From Natronorubrum halophilum (GTDB lineage Archaea > Halobacteriota > Halobacteria > Halobacteriales > Natrialbaceae): a DNA stretch of 64,000 bases. Location of the stretch: positions 558,001 through 622,000 of the forward strand of contig NZ_QQTY01000002.1 in assembly GCF_003670115.1 (NCBI RefSeq). Reading direction: 5' to 3'. Below the pieces are notes generated by a model. That model saw only the letters and a list, made by a program, of their open reading frames with translations, searched no databases and was not told the origin of the DNA. Of the stretch, positions 16,776 through 25,339 are shown one piece after another (the stretch's first letter is position 1; the number at the start of each line of letters is the position of its first letter). The translations under genes were made by a program, and so were the position numbers.

Positions 16776-18266
16776 ATGACTGCCCAGACCGTCCAGCAGG
16801 GCGACCTCGTGACCGTCATCGGCCTCGAGGTCCACGTCCAGCTGGAGACCGACACGAAGATCTTCTGTGGGTGTTCGACCGACCAGACGGACGAGCCGAA
16901 CGAGAACGTCTGTCCGGTCTGTCTCGGCCTCCCCGGCGCACTCCCGGTCCTCAACGAGGCCGCCGTCGAGGCCGCCGTCAAGATCGGCAAGGCCATCGAC
17001 GCCGACATCCCCGCAGAGACCCGGTTCCACCGGAAGAACTACTACTACCCCGACCTGCCCAAGAACTTCCAGATCACCCAGTACGACGAACCGGTCTGCG
17101 CCGACGGCGACCTCGAGATTTCCGTCGAGGGCGAGCGCCGAACCGTCGCGATCGAGCGCGCCCACTTGGAGGAGGACCCGGGCAGCCTCCAGCACGTCGG
17201 CGGCGGCATCGACTCCGCCGACTACACGCTCGTCGACTACAACCGCGCCGGCACGCCGCTGATGGAGATCGTCACGGCACCCGACTTCCGCAGCCCGGAC
17301 GAGGTGCGGGCGTTCCTCGCCGAACTCGAGGAGGTCCTCGAGTACCTGGGCGTCTTCGACGCCGAGCGAGACGGCAGCCTGCGGATCGATGCCAACCTCT
17401 CGATCATCCCCGAAGACGAGATCGAGAGCGACGACGTCACCGAGATCGGCGCGGAGGCGCTCGCGGCCGCCAACCGCACCGAGGTCAAGAACATCTCGAG
17501 TCACAAGGGGGCTCAGAAAGCCCTGGCATACGAGGAAACCCGCCAGAAGAACGCGATCCGGCGCGGCCGCGCGGTCGAACAGGAGACCCGCCACTGGGAC
17601 GAATCTCGAGGGATCACGGTCTCGATGCGTTCGAAAGAAGAGGAGAAGGATTACCGCTACTTCGAGGAGGCGGACCTGCCGCCGCTTCGCGTGTCTCACT
17701 GGAAGGACGAGATCTCGATTCCGGAACTCCCCTCCGCGCGACGCGAGCGGTTCCAGACCGAATACGACCTGAGCGAGGAGGCGGCCTCGAAGCTCACCTC
17801 GACGAAACAGGTCGCGGACTTCTACGAGGACGTCGCTGGCGAGTTCGACCCCGACCTCGCCGCCACGTGGGTCGCGGATAACCTGCTCGGCGAACTCAAC
17901 TACCGCGACATGGAGATCACGGGAATCGAGGGGCGACTCGAGGAGGTCACGCGCCTCGTCGAACTCGTCGCCGAGGACGAGATCACGGCGAAAAACGCCC
18001 GCGAAACGGTGTTGCGCTCGATGCTCGACGATGGAAAGACGCCGGACGAGGTCGTCGCGGACGAAGGACTGGGTAAGACCGACGGGGACGAAGTCCAGCA
18101 GGCTGTCGTCGACGCGATCGACGAGAATCCGGACGCCGTCGCGGACTACGAGTCGGGCGACGACGGCGCGATCAACTTCCTCGTCGGCCAGGTCATGCAA
18201 CGGACCGGCGGCAGCGCGGATCCCGGTGACGTCAACCAGTTGTTGCGAGCCGAACTCGAGAGCTAG
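16776..18266 (+). CDS. gatB: Asp/Glu-tRNA amidotransferase subunit B
   Basis: GatB is the kinase/tRNA-binding subunit of GatCAB, which amidates mischarged Asp-tRNA(Asn) or Glu-tRNA(Gln). The N-terminus has GLEVHVQLETDTKIFCGC and CPVCLGLPGALPVLN, with the zinc-binding Cys residues. HRKNYYYPDLPKNFQITQYD follows, and HLEEDPGS and VDYNRAGTPLMEIVT are family signatures. The C-terminal YqeY-like tail binds tRNA. At 496 residues it is of normal length. In haloarchaea GatCAB is thought mainly to make Asn-tRNA, with GatDE making Gln-tRNA. gatA and gatC are not in this window. Confidence 0.98.
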   Translation: MTAQTVQQGDLVTVIGLEVHVQLETDTKIFCGCSTDQTDEPNENVCPVCLGLPGALPVLNEAAVEAAVKIGKAIDADIPAETRFHRKNYYYPDLPKNFQITQYDEPVCADGDLEISVEGERRTVAIERAHLEEDPGSLQHVGGGIDSADYTLVDYNRAGTPLMEIVTAPDFRSPDEVRAFLAELEEVLEYLGVFDAERDGSLRIDANLSIIPEDEIESDDVTEIGAEALAAANRTEVKNISSHKGAQKALAYEETRQKNAIRRGRAVEQETRHWDESRGITVSMRSKEEEKDYRYFEEADLPPLRVSHWKDEISIPELPSARRERFQTEYDLSEEAASKLTSTKQVADFYEDVAGEFDPDLAATWVADNLLGELNYRDMEITGIEGRLEEVTRLVELVAEDEITAKNARETVLRSMLDDGKTPDEVVADEGLGKTDGDEVQQAVVDAIDENPDAVADYESGDDGAINFLVGQVMQRTGGSADPGDVNQLLRAELES

Positions 18267-18310
18267 CGTACCCACTGACAGTCACTGCGCACTTGACCGC
18301 ACGAGGGAAG

Positions 18311-18413
18311 CGCGGTTCGGAGCGAACGGAGTGAGCGAGAACCGCGGAAACGCGAATAGCGCGGGATCTCCGATCCCGCGAACCATGCGAACGGGCGCTG
18401 TGCGCCCGTGAGC
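18311..18413. repeat. Composite palindromic repeat block
   Basis: The first unit (18311-18346) has arms CGCGGTTC and GAACCGCG around GAGCGAACGGAGTGAGCGAG; 35 of its bases (18312-18346) recur exactly at 57481-57515. It runs into CCGCGGAAACGCGAA (18342-18356), which is shared with the scpA repeat. Next come CGCGGGATC-TCC-GATCCCGCG (18360-18380) and GCGAACGGGCGCTGTGCGCCCGTGAGC-type sequence (18387-18413), whose 8-bp stem is perfect. The alternation of GCGAAC and GTGAGC around variable self-complementary arms suggests a repeat family. Confidence 0.75.
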
Positions 18414-18535
18414 AGACGGCGAGCCCTTTGAGCCGTGAGTAAGCGAGCGAGAACCGCGGACCATTCGATCGGTGTGTGAATCGTTTCAGGTGTTACGATA
18501 GGCGCTGTTCTCCGATCGGTGTCGGGTTTGGAACC

Positions 18536-18552
18536 CCCGGTTAGGAACCGGG
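18536..18552. other. Stable 7-bp hairpin of unknown role
   Basis: CCCGGTT-AGG-AACCGGG forms a perfect GC-rich stem with a 3-nt loop about 130 bp before the importer operon. There is no T-run after it, so a simple terminator is not obvious. It could be an operator. Confidence 0.35.
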
Positions 18553-18610
18553 AGACGTCCGAACGGTAAGTGTGAACGTTTCTTCGGCGACCTCGAGCTG
18601 TGGTTCTGTG

Positions 18611-18660
18611 GTACCCACCCTCATCTTTAATAGGGGTGAATAGAAAGAGTGGGTTGAGAT
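18611..18660 (+). promoter_or_regulatory. Probable promoter of branched-chain amino-acid importer operon
   Basis: A TTTAATA box at about 18626-18632 is bracketed by ACCCACCC on the left and GGGGTG plus GTGGGT on the right. This makes an imperfect inverted repeat across the TATA region, where a regulator could compete with TBP. The spacing gives a leader of roughly 25-30 nt before the ATG at 18682. Confidence 0.45.
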
Positions 18661-18681
18661 TCGGTAACTGAGTGATGGTCA

Positions 18682-20013
18682 ATGGCTAACAACGATAACT
18701 ACAAAACCGGAGTGAGAAAATATGGTAAGGGAGAGGTCGGGCGACGGACGTTCCTCGGAGCGGCCGGGGCCGGTGCGATGACGACGGTGCTTGCGGGCTG
18801 TCTCGGTGGCGATGACGACGGGTTAACGATCGGACATCTCGCGCCCATGAACAACGTGCTCGGAGTCGGTTCCGATCGAACTGCACAGATGGCCGTCGAG
18901 GAAATCAACGACAACGGTGGGTTCAACGGCGAAGAAGCGACGCTCGAAACGAGGGACACGCGGACGGAACCGTCCGAAGCGCAGAGCGTTACCGAGGAAC
19001 TCATCCAGCAGGAGGACGTGGACGTGCTCGTCGGGACGTTCAACTCCGAGACGACGCAGTCGATCTTGGACCTCACGTCGGAGTTCGACGTGCCGTTTAT
19101 GATCACAGGATCGGCCGACCCCGGGCTGATCACGGACTACGTCGGTGACGACTACGAGGAGTACAAGAACGTCTTCCGAGTCGGACCGATCAACTCGAAT
19201 TTTCAGGCGGAGTCGATCGCGGATTACTGTGCGTATCTCTCCGACCGTCACGGCTGGGACGAGGTCGCGTTCCTCCGTGACAACGCCGCGTGGACGGAGC
19301 CGTTCGGGGAGCACATCCCGGACCTGCTCGACGAGCGCGGATTATCGATCGTTCACGAGGATGCGCTCTCGATCGAGATCGATGATTTCAGCTCGGTACT
19401 GAGCGACGTCAACGATTCGGACGCCGACTTCGTTCTGCGCTTTTTCGCTCACATAGACGCCGGCGAGATGTTGGGCCAGTGGGCCGAAGCGGAGTACGAA
19501 TTCGGGATCGAAGGCGTGTCGGTCCCCAGTATGCTCCCGGTGTACAACGCCGGTGCCGAAGGGGCCGCAACCTACGAAACGACGTCGCAGTCCGGTGCCG
19601 CCGGCGTGTCGCCGATCACGGACCGAACACAGCCGTTCGTTCAGGATTACGCCGATCGCTACCAGGACGAGGAGGATTACCCGACTCGAGCGCCGATGTA
19701 CATGGGATTCAACACTTATGACGGGATCTCCGTCTTCAAGGAGGTCGTCGACGAAATCGAGACGACGAACACGCGAGACAATCTCGACGACTTCGTCGCC
19801 GCGATGCTCGGCATCGACTTCACTGGCGTCGCCGGTCAGGTTACCTTCTACGGAGAGGATTCCGACTATCCCCACGATGTTCAGGAGGAACGCGAAGACG
19901 GCACCATTACGAACTACCCCATGACTCAATGGACGGGGATCGAAGAAATCGAGTGCGTCTACCCCGAGAAGCACCGCACTGCAGAACACCAGATGCCTCG
20001 CTGGATGCAGTAA
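18682..20013 (+). CDS. livK: Branched-chain amino-acid ABC transporter substrate-binding lipoprotein
   Basis: This 443-residue periplasmic-binding-protein-like lipoprotein begins with a Tat motif RRTFLGAAG (residues 21-29) and a lipobox LAGC with the lipid-anchored Cys at 40. Export is therefore folded, via Tat, with anchoring on the outer face. The mature part matches the LIV-BP fold (IGHLAPMNNVLG, LVGTFNSETTQSILDLTSEFDVPF in part). It feeds the two permeases and two ATPases encoded directly downstream. Ligands in the family include Leu/Ile/Val, but also amides, urea and aromatic compounds, so the true ligand is not settled. Confidence 0.94.
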   Translation: MANNDNYKTGVRKYGKGEVGRRTFLGAAGAGAMTTVLAGCLGGDDDGLTIGHLAPMNNVLGVGSDRTAQMAVEEINDNGGFNGEEATLETRDTRTEPSEAQSVTEELIQQEDVDVLVGTFNSETTQSILDLTSEFDVPFMITGSADPGLITDYVGDDYEEYKNVFRVGPINSNFQAESIADYCAYLSDRHGWDEVAFLRDNAAWTEPFGEHIPDLLDERGLSIVHEDALSIEIDDFSSVLSDVNDSDADFVLRFFAHIDAGEMLGQWAEAEYEFGIEGVSVPSMLPVYNAGAEGAATYETTSQSGAAGVSPITDRTQPFVQDYADRYQDEEDYPTRAPMYMGFNTYDGISVFKEVVDEIETTNTRDNLDDFVAAMLGIDFTGVAGQVTFYGEDSDYPHDVQEEREDGTITNYPMTQWTGIEEIECVYPEKHRTAEHQMPRWMQ

Positions 20014-20016
20014 GCA

Positions 20017-20910
20017 ATGCTCGGAGACATTGGGACGTTGGTACTTCAGGGGGCGATGATCAGCGCCGTCTACGCACTGATCGCCATCGGGTTTACCATG
20101 ATCTTCGGCGTCGGGGGTATTCTGAACCTCGCCCACGGTGCCTTGATCATGGCCGGTGCGTACCTGTTTGCGATCCTCGTGAGGGAGACGACCGTTTCCT
20201 GGATCTCGATACATCCCGTGATCGCGTTCCCTCTCGCAGTCCTGGGTATTGCGGGTCTCTCGTGGGGGCTGTATCAGGGACTCGTTCGATGGGTCGAAGA
20301 GAACGTCGTGATAACGTTCCTGGCGACGGTCGTCGTGGCGGTCGCCTCGACGGAACTCGTCATCTACTGGTTCGGCAGTTCGCCGATCGGAATGACGTTG
20401 ATCGGGGGAGCGATAAATCTCGAGCCCTACGGGTTCAACGCTCGACCCCGGTACGTCGAGTTCGCCGGATTCGTCGTCTCGTGGATCGTGATCGGGCTAC
20501 TGTGGTATTACATCACAAATACCGACGACGGCCGGTCGATTCTCGCGGCCTCGATGAGCGAACGTGGCGCGCAACTGACCGGCGTCGATCTGCACTCGGT
20601 CCGTTCGAAGACGTGGCTCATCGCCGGAGCGCTCGCCGGGATCGCCGGTATCTTCCTCGGTTCGACGGGGAGCGCAACGCCACTCATGTGGCTCAACCCG
20701 CTCGCACTGGCGTTCATCATCGTCGTTATCGGCGGGATCGGATCGATCAAGGGGTCCGTCATCGCGGCGTACTTCATCGGATTCCTAGAACAGTTCACGG
20801 TCACCTTCATCGGACAGGGTTTCAGAGGCATCCTCTCGCTGGTTGTTCTCGTCCTGTTCTTGCTCCTGTTGCCACAGGGTCTCTACGGGAGGGAGTTCGT
20901 CCATGATTAG
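20017..20910 (+). CDS. livH: Branched-chain amino-acid ABC transporter permease LivH
   Basis: This 297-residue inner-membrane permease has eight or so helices. It has the LivH signatures GGILNLAHGALIMAGAY near residue 32 and GIAGIFLGSTGSATPLM in the C-terminal half. It forms the channel with LivM. It begins 3 bp after livK, and its last 8 bp overlap the livM start. This tight coupling suits stoichiometric assembly of the complex. Confidence 0.95.
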   Translation: MLGDIGTLVLQGAMISAVYALIAIGFTMIFGVGGILNLAHGALIMAGAYLFAILVRETTVSWISIHPVIAFPLAVLGIAGLSWGLYQGLVRWVEENVVITFLATVVVAVASTELVIYWFGSSPIGMTLIGGAINLEPYGFNARPRYVEFAGFVVSWIVIGLLWYYITNTDDGRSILAASMSERGAQLTGVDLHSVRSKTWLIAGALAGIAGIFLGSTGSATPLMWLNPLALAFIIVVIGGIGSIKGSVIAAYFIGFLEQFTVTFIGQGFRGILSLVVLVLFLLLLPQGLYGREFVHD

Positions 20911-22093
20911 CACGATTCTACTCTTCACGACGGTACTCTCGACGGTGTCGGGACGCCTCGATACCGCCGGCAGCGCGGTGCAACGGTTCGCACAAACCAT
21001 CGGCGGCACGGCTCGACGGCGGGTCTTGCTGCCGATCGGCCGAGCGCTCGATCGCCTGCTTGCGCCGGTCGATCGGGCGTTCGAGCCCGCCTCGAACGCA
21101 TACAACCGACTGCTCGGACCGTACTTCGGAGCGATGACGGGACTGCAGTTCGCGCTGATCCTCGTCAGCGTCGTCGCGCTCCTTACCGCGGGCGTCTGGG
21201 CACCGGCGGTCGGCCCGCTGGTCGGCGGCGGCCTCTTGCGGACGCTGGCGCTCGCCAGCATCTGGGCCATCTTCGCGATGAGTTGGGACATCCAGAGCGG
21301 CTACACCGGCTACATCAGCTTCGGCCACTCCGTCCTGTCGGGAGCGGCCGGCTACACGACGGCGCTCCTCATCGTTCACGTCGATCCGGAGCTGTCGATC
21401 TGGATTACCGGACCGCTTTCGGTCCTGGCGGCGCTCGTGGTCGGCCTGCTGGTCGCACTGCCGACGCTTCGGCTCGAGGGACCGTACTTCTCGCTGATCA
21501 CGTTCGTCGCCGTGCTCCTGTTCTACAGGTTGACGACCGCGTACGGCTGGCTGGGTGGGATCCCCGGCTTCGGCGACCCGGATGTCTTCACCTGGGATCC
21601 GGTCGTGCGGTACTACTACATGGTCATCCCGATGCTCCTCATCGCGCTGGCGCTGACGTTCATGGCGCGGTCGAACCTCGGGATGATCCTCGTTGCCATT
21701 CGGGAGAACGAAGCGGCGGTCTCCGCCGCCGGGATCAACCCCACGAAGTTCAAGATCTGGTCGTTCGCGCTCAGTTCGATTCCGATGGGGATCGGCGGGG
21801 TGCTCCTCGTCGGCTTTACCGGCAACGTCGATCCGGATACCTTCGTCATCGTCGACAACAGTATCGAGATGATCGCAATGGCCGTCATCGGCGGCATGAG
21901 TTCGATCCTGGGACCGCTCGGGGGCGCGTTCTTCTTCGAGTTCCTCAACCACCAGATTTTCCACGGATTCTCGACGCCGGTTCGATACCTCTTCCTCTGG
22001 GGACTGGTCTTACTCGTGCTCGTGTTCGCACGGGACGGCCTGTTCAGAATGATCTGGCATCGGCTCGGAGCCGTTCGAGGTGAGTCCGAATGA
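20903..22093 (+). CDS. livM: Branched-chain amino-acid ABC transporter permease LivM
   Basis: This 396-residue permease is the LivM partner. It has the typical SWDIQSGYTGYISFGHS stretch and the late AIRENEAAVSAAGINPTKFK loop that contacts the ATPase, followed by MIAMAVIGGMSSILGPLGG. The N-terminal ~75 residues before the first core helices are longer than usual and partly polar. I take the ATG at 20903, which overlaps the livH stop. The stop overlaps the livG start (ATGA). Confidence 0.94.
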   Translation: MISTILLFTTVLSTVSGRLDTAGSAVQRFAQTIGGTARRRVLLPIGRALDRLLAPVDRAFEPASNAYNRLLGPYFGAMTGLQFALILVSVVALLTAGVWAPAVGPLVGGGLLRTLALASIWAIFAMSWDIQSGYTGYISFGHSVLSGAAGYTTALLIVHVDPELSIWITGPLSVLAALVVGLLVALPTLRLEGPYFSLITFVAVLLFYRLTTAYGWLGGIPGFGDPDVFTWDPVVRYYYMVIPMLLIALALTFMARSNLGMILVAIRENEAAVSAAGINPTKFKIWSFALSSIPMGIGGVLLVGFTGNVDPDTFVIVDNSIEMIAMAVIGGMSSILGPLGGAFFFEFLNHQIFHGFSTPVRYLFLWGLVLLVLVFARDGLFRMIWHRLGAVRGESE

Positions 22094-22818
22094 GCGTCCT
22101 CACGGTCGAGAACCTGACGAAACGATTCGGCGGACTCGTCGCCGTCGACGACGTCTCGCTCGACGTCGAAGCGGGCGAGATCGTCGGCCTGATCGGTCCG
22201 AACGGCTCGGGCAAGTCGACGGTGTTCAACTGCATCATGGGTATCTACGACGTCACCGAGGGGACGGTCACGTTCAACGGGGACGAGATCACCGACGACA
22301 GGACCCACAAAGTCGTTAACAAGGGTCTGTCGCGGGTCTCTCAGGAGTCGAATCCGATCGATCTCTATCCCGTCGCCGGCAACATCAAGCTGTTCACGCT
22401 TCCGAACAGCGTCCGCTCGTTGCACGGTGGTGCCACCGACGAAGAGATCTACGAGTACGCCGCGCGAATCGACATCGAAGACAAACTTCACGAGATGCCC
22501 GACGAGTTGGCCCACGCGGACGTGCGACGGCTCGAGATCGCCAAGGCGCTGGCGACCGAGCCGGAGATGCTGTTGCTCGACGAGCCCTTCGCCGGGATGA
22601 ACCAGGCCGAGATCGACGAACTCGCCGCGCAGATCGAGCGCTTCCGCGAGGAAGGGATGACGATGGTCGTCGTCGACCACAACATGGGGGGACTGATGGA
22701 CCTCGTCGATCGCGTCGTCGTGCTCAACAACGGTGAAAAACTCGCGGCGGGCTCCCCCGAGGAGATCGCCGAGAACCAACGCGTCCAGAAGGCCTACCTC
22801 GCCGGGGAGGGGATATAA
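22090..22818 (+). CDS. livG: Branched-chain amino-acid ABC transporter ATP-binding protein LivG
   Basis: This 242-residue ABC ATPase has Walker A GPNGSGKST at residues 36-44 and Walker B MLLLDEPFAGMN. The C-terminal LivG-type tail ends AYLAGEGI. The usual LSGG signature is replaced by LAHADVRRLEIAKAL, a degenerate signature seen in some LivG-like proteins; the partner LivF keeps MSGGEQQ. The gene is coupled to livM by ATGA and to livF by TAATG. Confidence 0.95.
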   Translation: MSVLTVENLTKRFGGLVAVDDVSLDVEAGEIVGLIGPNGSGKSTVFNCIMGIYDVTEGTVTFNGDEITDDRTHKVVNKGLSRVSQESNPIDLYPVAGNIKLFTLPNSVRSLHGGATDEEIYEYAARIDIEDKLHEMPDELAHADVRRLEIAKALATEPEMLLLDEPFAGMNQAEIDELAAQIERFREEGMTMVVVDHNMGGLMDLVDRVVVLNNGEKLAAGSPEEIAENQRVQKAYLAGEGI

Positions 22819-23537
22819 TGACGGACACGATACTCGACGTTCGGGATCTCGACGTCTACTACGGCAAGTCACACGCGCTGCACGGCATCTCGCTGTCGAT
22901 CGAACGGGGAGAAATCTACGGCGTGATCGGCCCGAACGGTGCCGGCAAGACGACGATGCTGAACGCCGTCGCCGGGTTCCTCGACTACGAGGGAACGGTC
23001 CGGTACGACGGAACGGATCTGGCGACGGTCGGCCCGCAACAGCGCGTCCACGACGGACTGATCTACTGCACCGAGGATCGGGATCTGTTCCCGTTCTTCT
23101 CGGTCCACGAGAACCTCCTGATGGGGGCGCAGTTCCGCGACGACCGCGAGGCGGTCCAGAACGACCTCGACATGGTTTACGACCTGTTCCCGCGGCTGGA
23201 CGAACGCCGCGAACAGGAAGCCGAAACCATGAGCGGCGGCGAACAGCAGATGCTCGCCGTCGGGCGGGCGCTGATGAGCGACCCCGAACTGCTGATGCTC
23301 GACGAACCGACGCTCGGCCTCGCGCCGGTCATCATCGAGGACATCGGCAACGCACTCGAGACGCTAAACGAGGAGGAGGGGCTCACGATCTTGCTCGCCG
23401 AACAGAACTCGACGTTCGCGCTCCGTCACGCCGACCGCCTCTCGCTGATCGAAACTGGCGAGATCGAACTGGCGGGAACGCACGAGGAGTTCCACGACAA
23501 CGAGTACGTTCGCGAGGCGTACGTCGGCGTTCACTGA
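22818..23537 (+). CDS. livF: Branched-chain amino-acid ABC transporter ATP-binding protein LivF
   Basis: This 239-residue ABC ATPase has Walker A GPNGAGKTT (38-46), signature MSGGEQQMLAVGRALM, Walker B LLMLDEPTLGLAP and the switch region ILLAEQNS. It pairs with LivG to power the importer. It closes the five-gene operon; its start overlaps the livG stop by one base. About 50 bp separate its stop from the convergent thioesterase gene. Confidence 0.95.
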   Translation: MTDTILDVRDLDVYYGKSHALHGISLSIERGEIYGVIGPNGAGKTTMLNAVAGFLDYEGTVRYDGTDLATVGPQQRVHDGLIYCTEDRDLFPFFSVHENLLMGAQFRDDREAVQNDLDMVYDLFPRLDERREQEAETMSGGEQQMLAVGRALMSDPELLMLDEPTLGLAPVIIEDIGNALETLNEEEGLTILLAEQNSTFALRHADRLSLIETGEIELAGTHEEFHDNEYVREAYVGVH

Positions 23538-23589
23538 TCACGGTGCTTCCTCTGCTATCGGTCGACCCGAATTCCGCGTCGCCCAGCCG

Positions 23590-24048
23590 TTAGTCGTCCG
23601 TCTCGAGACTCCCCTGAAACGCCGCGACCGCCTCGCGAAATTCCTCGGGCACGGCGATCGGCTCCTCGGTCTCGAGGTCGACGGCGACCTGCGTGACGCT
23701 GCCGTCGGCGAGCAGGCGGCCGTCAGCGCTCCGTTTCACGCGGTACTCGAACGCGATACTTGCCGTCCCCATCTCGGCGACGCGCAGTTCGTTGACGAGC
23801 ACGTCGCCGAACTCGGCCGCGTCGCGGTAGTTTAGTTCTGCGTTGACGACGTGGACCTGCCAGCCGTCGGCCGCCATCCGCTCGTAGCTGTAGTCGATCT
23901 CTCGGAAGAACTGGGAGACGGTCTCGTCCTGAAAGGTGAAGTACTCGCCGTAGAAGACGATTCCCTGCTGGTCGGTTTCGGCGAATCTGACGCGGTTCTC
24001 GAAGACGGGCTGAAACTCGGGATCGGTCTGACCGTCGGCGCTACCCAT
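23590..24048 (-). CDS. Acyl-CoA thioesterase (4HBT hotdog family)
   Basis: This 152-residue single hotdog-fold thioesterase has the 4-hydroxybenzoyl-CoA thioesterase signature FAETDQQGIVFYGEYFTF, with the catalytic Asp at residue 26. Such enzymes hydrolyse short- or medium-chain or aromatic acyl-CoAs in the cytoplasm. The length is standard. It runs convergently to the liv operon. The substrate is not predictable. Confidence 0.92.
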   Translation of the reverse strand: MGSADGQTDPEFQPVFENRVRFAETDQQGIVFYGEYFTFQDETVSQFFREIDYSYERMAADGWQVHVVNAELNYRDAAEFGDVLVNELRVAEMGTASIAFEYRVKRSADGRLLADGSVTQVAVDLETEEPIAVPEEFREAVAAFQGSLETDD

Positions 24049-24151
24049 ACTGCTACCGTCGTCGGGAGAGGCAAAGCCGTATCGGCCTCGAAACGGCGTG
24101 AGTTCGTGGTTCGTTCGAACCGTGACTCCGGCGTTACGCTCGAGCGGCGGA

Positions 24152-24943
24152 CTACAGCCCTCGTAGCGTCTCGAGGTCGTCGCCGTCGTGGCCGCAGATG
24201 ACGGTCGCGTCGTGGCGACGCTCGAGGTCCTTGACGGTGCGCAGGCTCTCGAGCCAGTGGCGTTTGCTCCAGAGCAACTGACCGCCCATCGGTCGTTCGT
24301 CGCGGTAGTTCGCCCGCGTGTAGGCCTGATCGCCGGCGAGGATCACGGTTCCCGCGTCGTCGAGTTCGAGTCGCACGCCGAGCAGACCGGGCGTGTGGCC
24401 GGGCAGGTGGACGAACTCGAGGTCTTCGAAGTGCTGTTCGCGGTCGCCGTGGACGACCTGCCAGTTCAGATCGTAGTCGAAGTCGCCAGCGACGTAGGCC
24501 TCGTCGCCCGCGTCGGTCTTGGCGCTGTAGTAGGCGTACTTGAGTTCGCGCTCGTGGACGTAGATCGGGACGTCGGTGTCCGCGAAGGCGGAGAGACCGC
24601 CCGCGTGGTCGAGGTGGAGGTGGGTCTGGATCACCGCGTCGATGTCCGAAACGTCGTAGCCGGCGTCGGCGAGGTCGTCCTCGAGCGGTCGGAGACCGGT
24701 GTGCTCGAAGGCGGCGTAGAGGTCGGCGGGCCAGTGGCCCGAATCGGCCTCCGGGTGAGAGCCGGTATCCCAGAGGATCGTCGCCTCGGGATGGTCGATC
24801 ACGACGTTGTAGACCGGACCGTCGCCCATCGTCGTCTCCGGGTTCGGGTCGTCCGCCGTCCCCAGCGTACCCCCTTCGATGATGTTGTTCGTATCGGTGG
24901 TGATCGTGCCGCGATCGATCGGCGTGATGGCTGCGTCGACCAT
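24152..24943 (-). CDS. MBL-fold hydrolase, N-acyl homoserine lactonase-like
   Basis: This 263-residue metallo-beta-lactamase-fold protein has the dinuclear metal motif THLHLDHAGG (H108, H110, D112, H113), a third-ligand region HLPGHTPG, the bridging Asp in LAGDQAY, and a late His in ICGHDGDD. The arrangement and N-terminal IDRGTITTD fit the AHL-lactonase-like family. In archaea without AHL signalling the substrate may be another lactone or ester. The start ATG at 24943 is the first in-frame Met. Confidence 0.9.
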   Translation of the reverse strand: MVDAAITPIDRGTITTDTNNIIEGGTLGTADDPNPETTMGDGPVYNVVIDHPEATILWDTGSHPEADSGHWPADLYAAFEHTGLRPLEDDLADAGYDVSDIDAVIQTHLHLDHAGGLSAFADTDVPIYVHERELKYAYYSAKTDAGDEAYVAGDFDYDLNWQVVHGDREQHFEDLEFVHLPGHTPGLLGVRLELDDAGTVILAGDQAYTRANYRDERPMGGQLLWSKRHWLESLRTVKDLERRHDATVICGHDGDDLETLRGL

Positions 24944-25080
24944 ACGTCGGCCACGGCACGCGGGAGTATAGGGATGATCGATCTCCGCCGAAAAATCTCG
25001 AGATCCCCGGACCGAGTCGTCTTTTGTACCGCTGGTAATGCCGGCCGTAACGCTATCTGTCGCCCCACCCGAAACTCCGT

Positions 25081-25215
25081 ATGGTCAGACTGTCGACGAT
25101 CGTCATCCTCGCCGGTATCGTGCTGCTGTTCATCCCGATTCCACCGATCGCGACGATAGCCGGCGCGGTCGTGATCCTGATCGGTCTCGCGTTACGGCTA
25201 CTGACCGATCACTGA
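25081..25215 (+). CDS. 44-residue small membrane protein
   Basis: The ATG at 25081 opens a 44-codon frame ending at TGA 25213-25215. The protein is almost entirely hydrophobic: one or two helices joined by IPIPPIATIAG, with a short polar N-terminus MVRLS and a basic-acidic end RLLTDH. The Pro-rich turn between hydrophobic runs is a pattern seen in small haloarchaeal membrane proteins. The function is unknown. It has its own short upstream space and is followed by the FAD oxidoreductase after 124 bp. Confidence 0.7.
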   Translation: MVRLSTIVILAGIVLLFIPIPPIATIAGAVVILIGLALRLLTDH

Positions 25216-25339
25216 ATCGCCTGGACACCGTCGGAGGTGGCGATCCGGATACCGAAGCAACGTACCGCGTGGATACCCCAACCCGAAGTGTGGGTCGTTT
25301 GGCTCTACGGTTTTGTGCATCGATCCCGTCCATCCGCGT

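Larger units (their letters stand above)
18267..18681. other. Intergenic region rich in inverted repeats
   Basis: This 415-bp gap between gatB and the amino-acid importer holds no convincing gene. Its first half (18311-18413) is a run of palindromic repeats. A separate hairpin, CCCGGTT-AGG-AACCGGG, lies at 18536-18552. The last 80 bp contain the importer promoter, with a TTTAATA box inside an imperfect inverted repeat. No tRNA, SRP RNA or RNase P RNA pattern is seen. Confidence 0.7.

Noticed and set aside
14801-17881. 1,026-residue plus-strand open frame
   Set aside because: It is an alternate frame through lctP and gatB, Arg-rich and without recognisable domains.
14646-18275. 1,209-residue minus-strand open frame
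   Set aside because: It lies antisense to lctP and gatB, and its translation is low-complexity Arg/Asp/Glu-rich with no family motif.
18267-18681. tRNA, SRP RNA or RNase P RNA in the largest non-origin gap
   Set aside because: No T-loop, SRP helix 8 or RNase P core pattern was seen; structure is explained by palindromic repeats.
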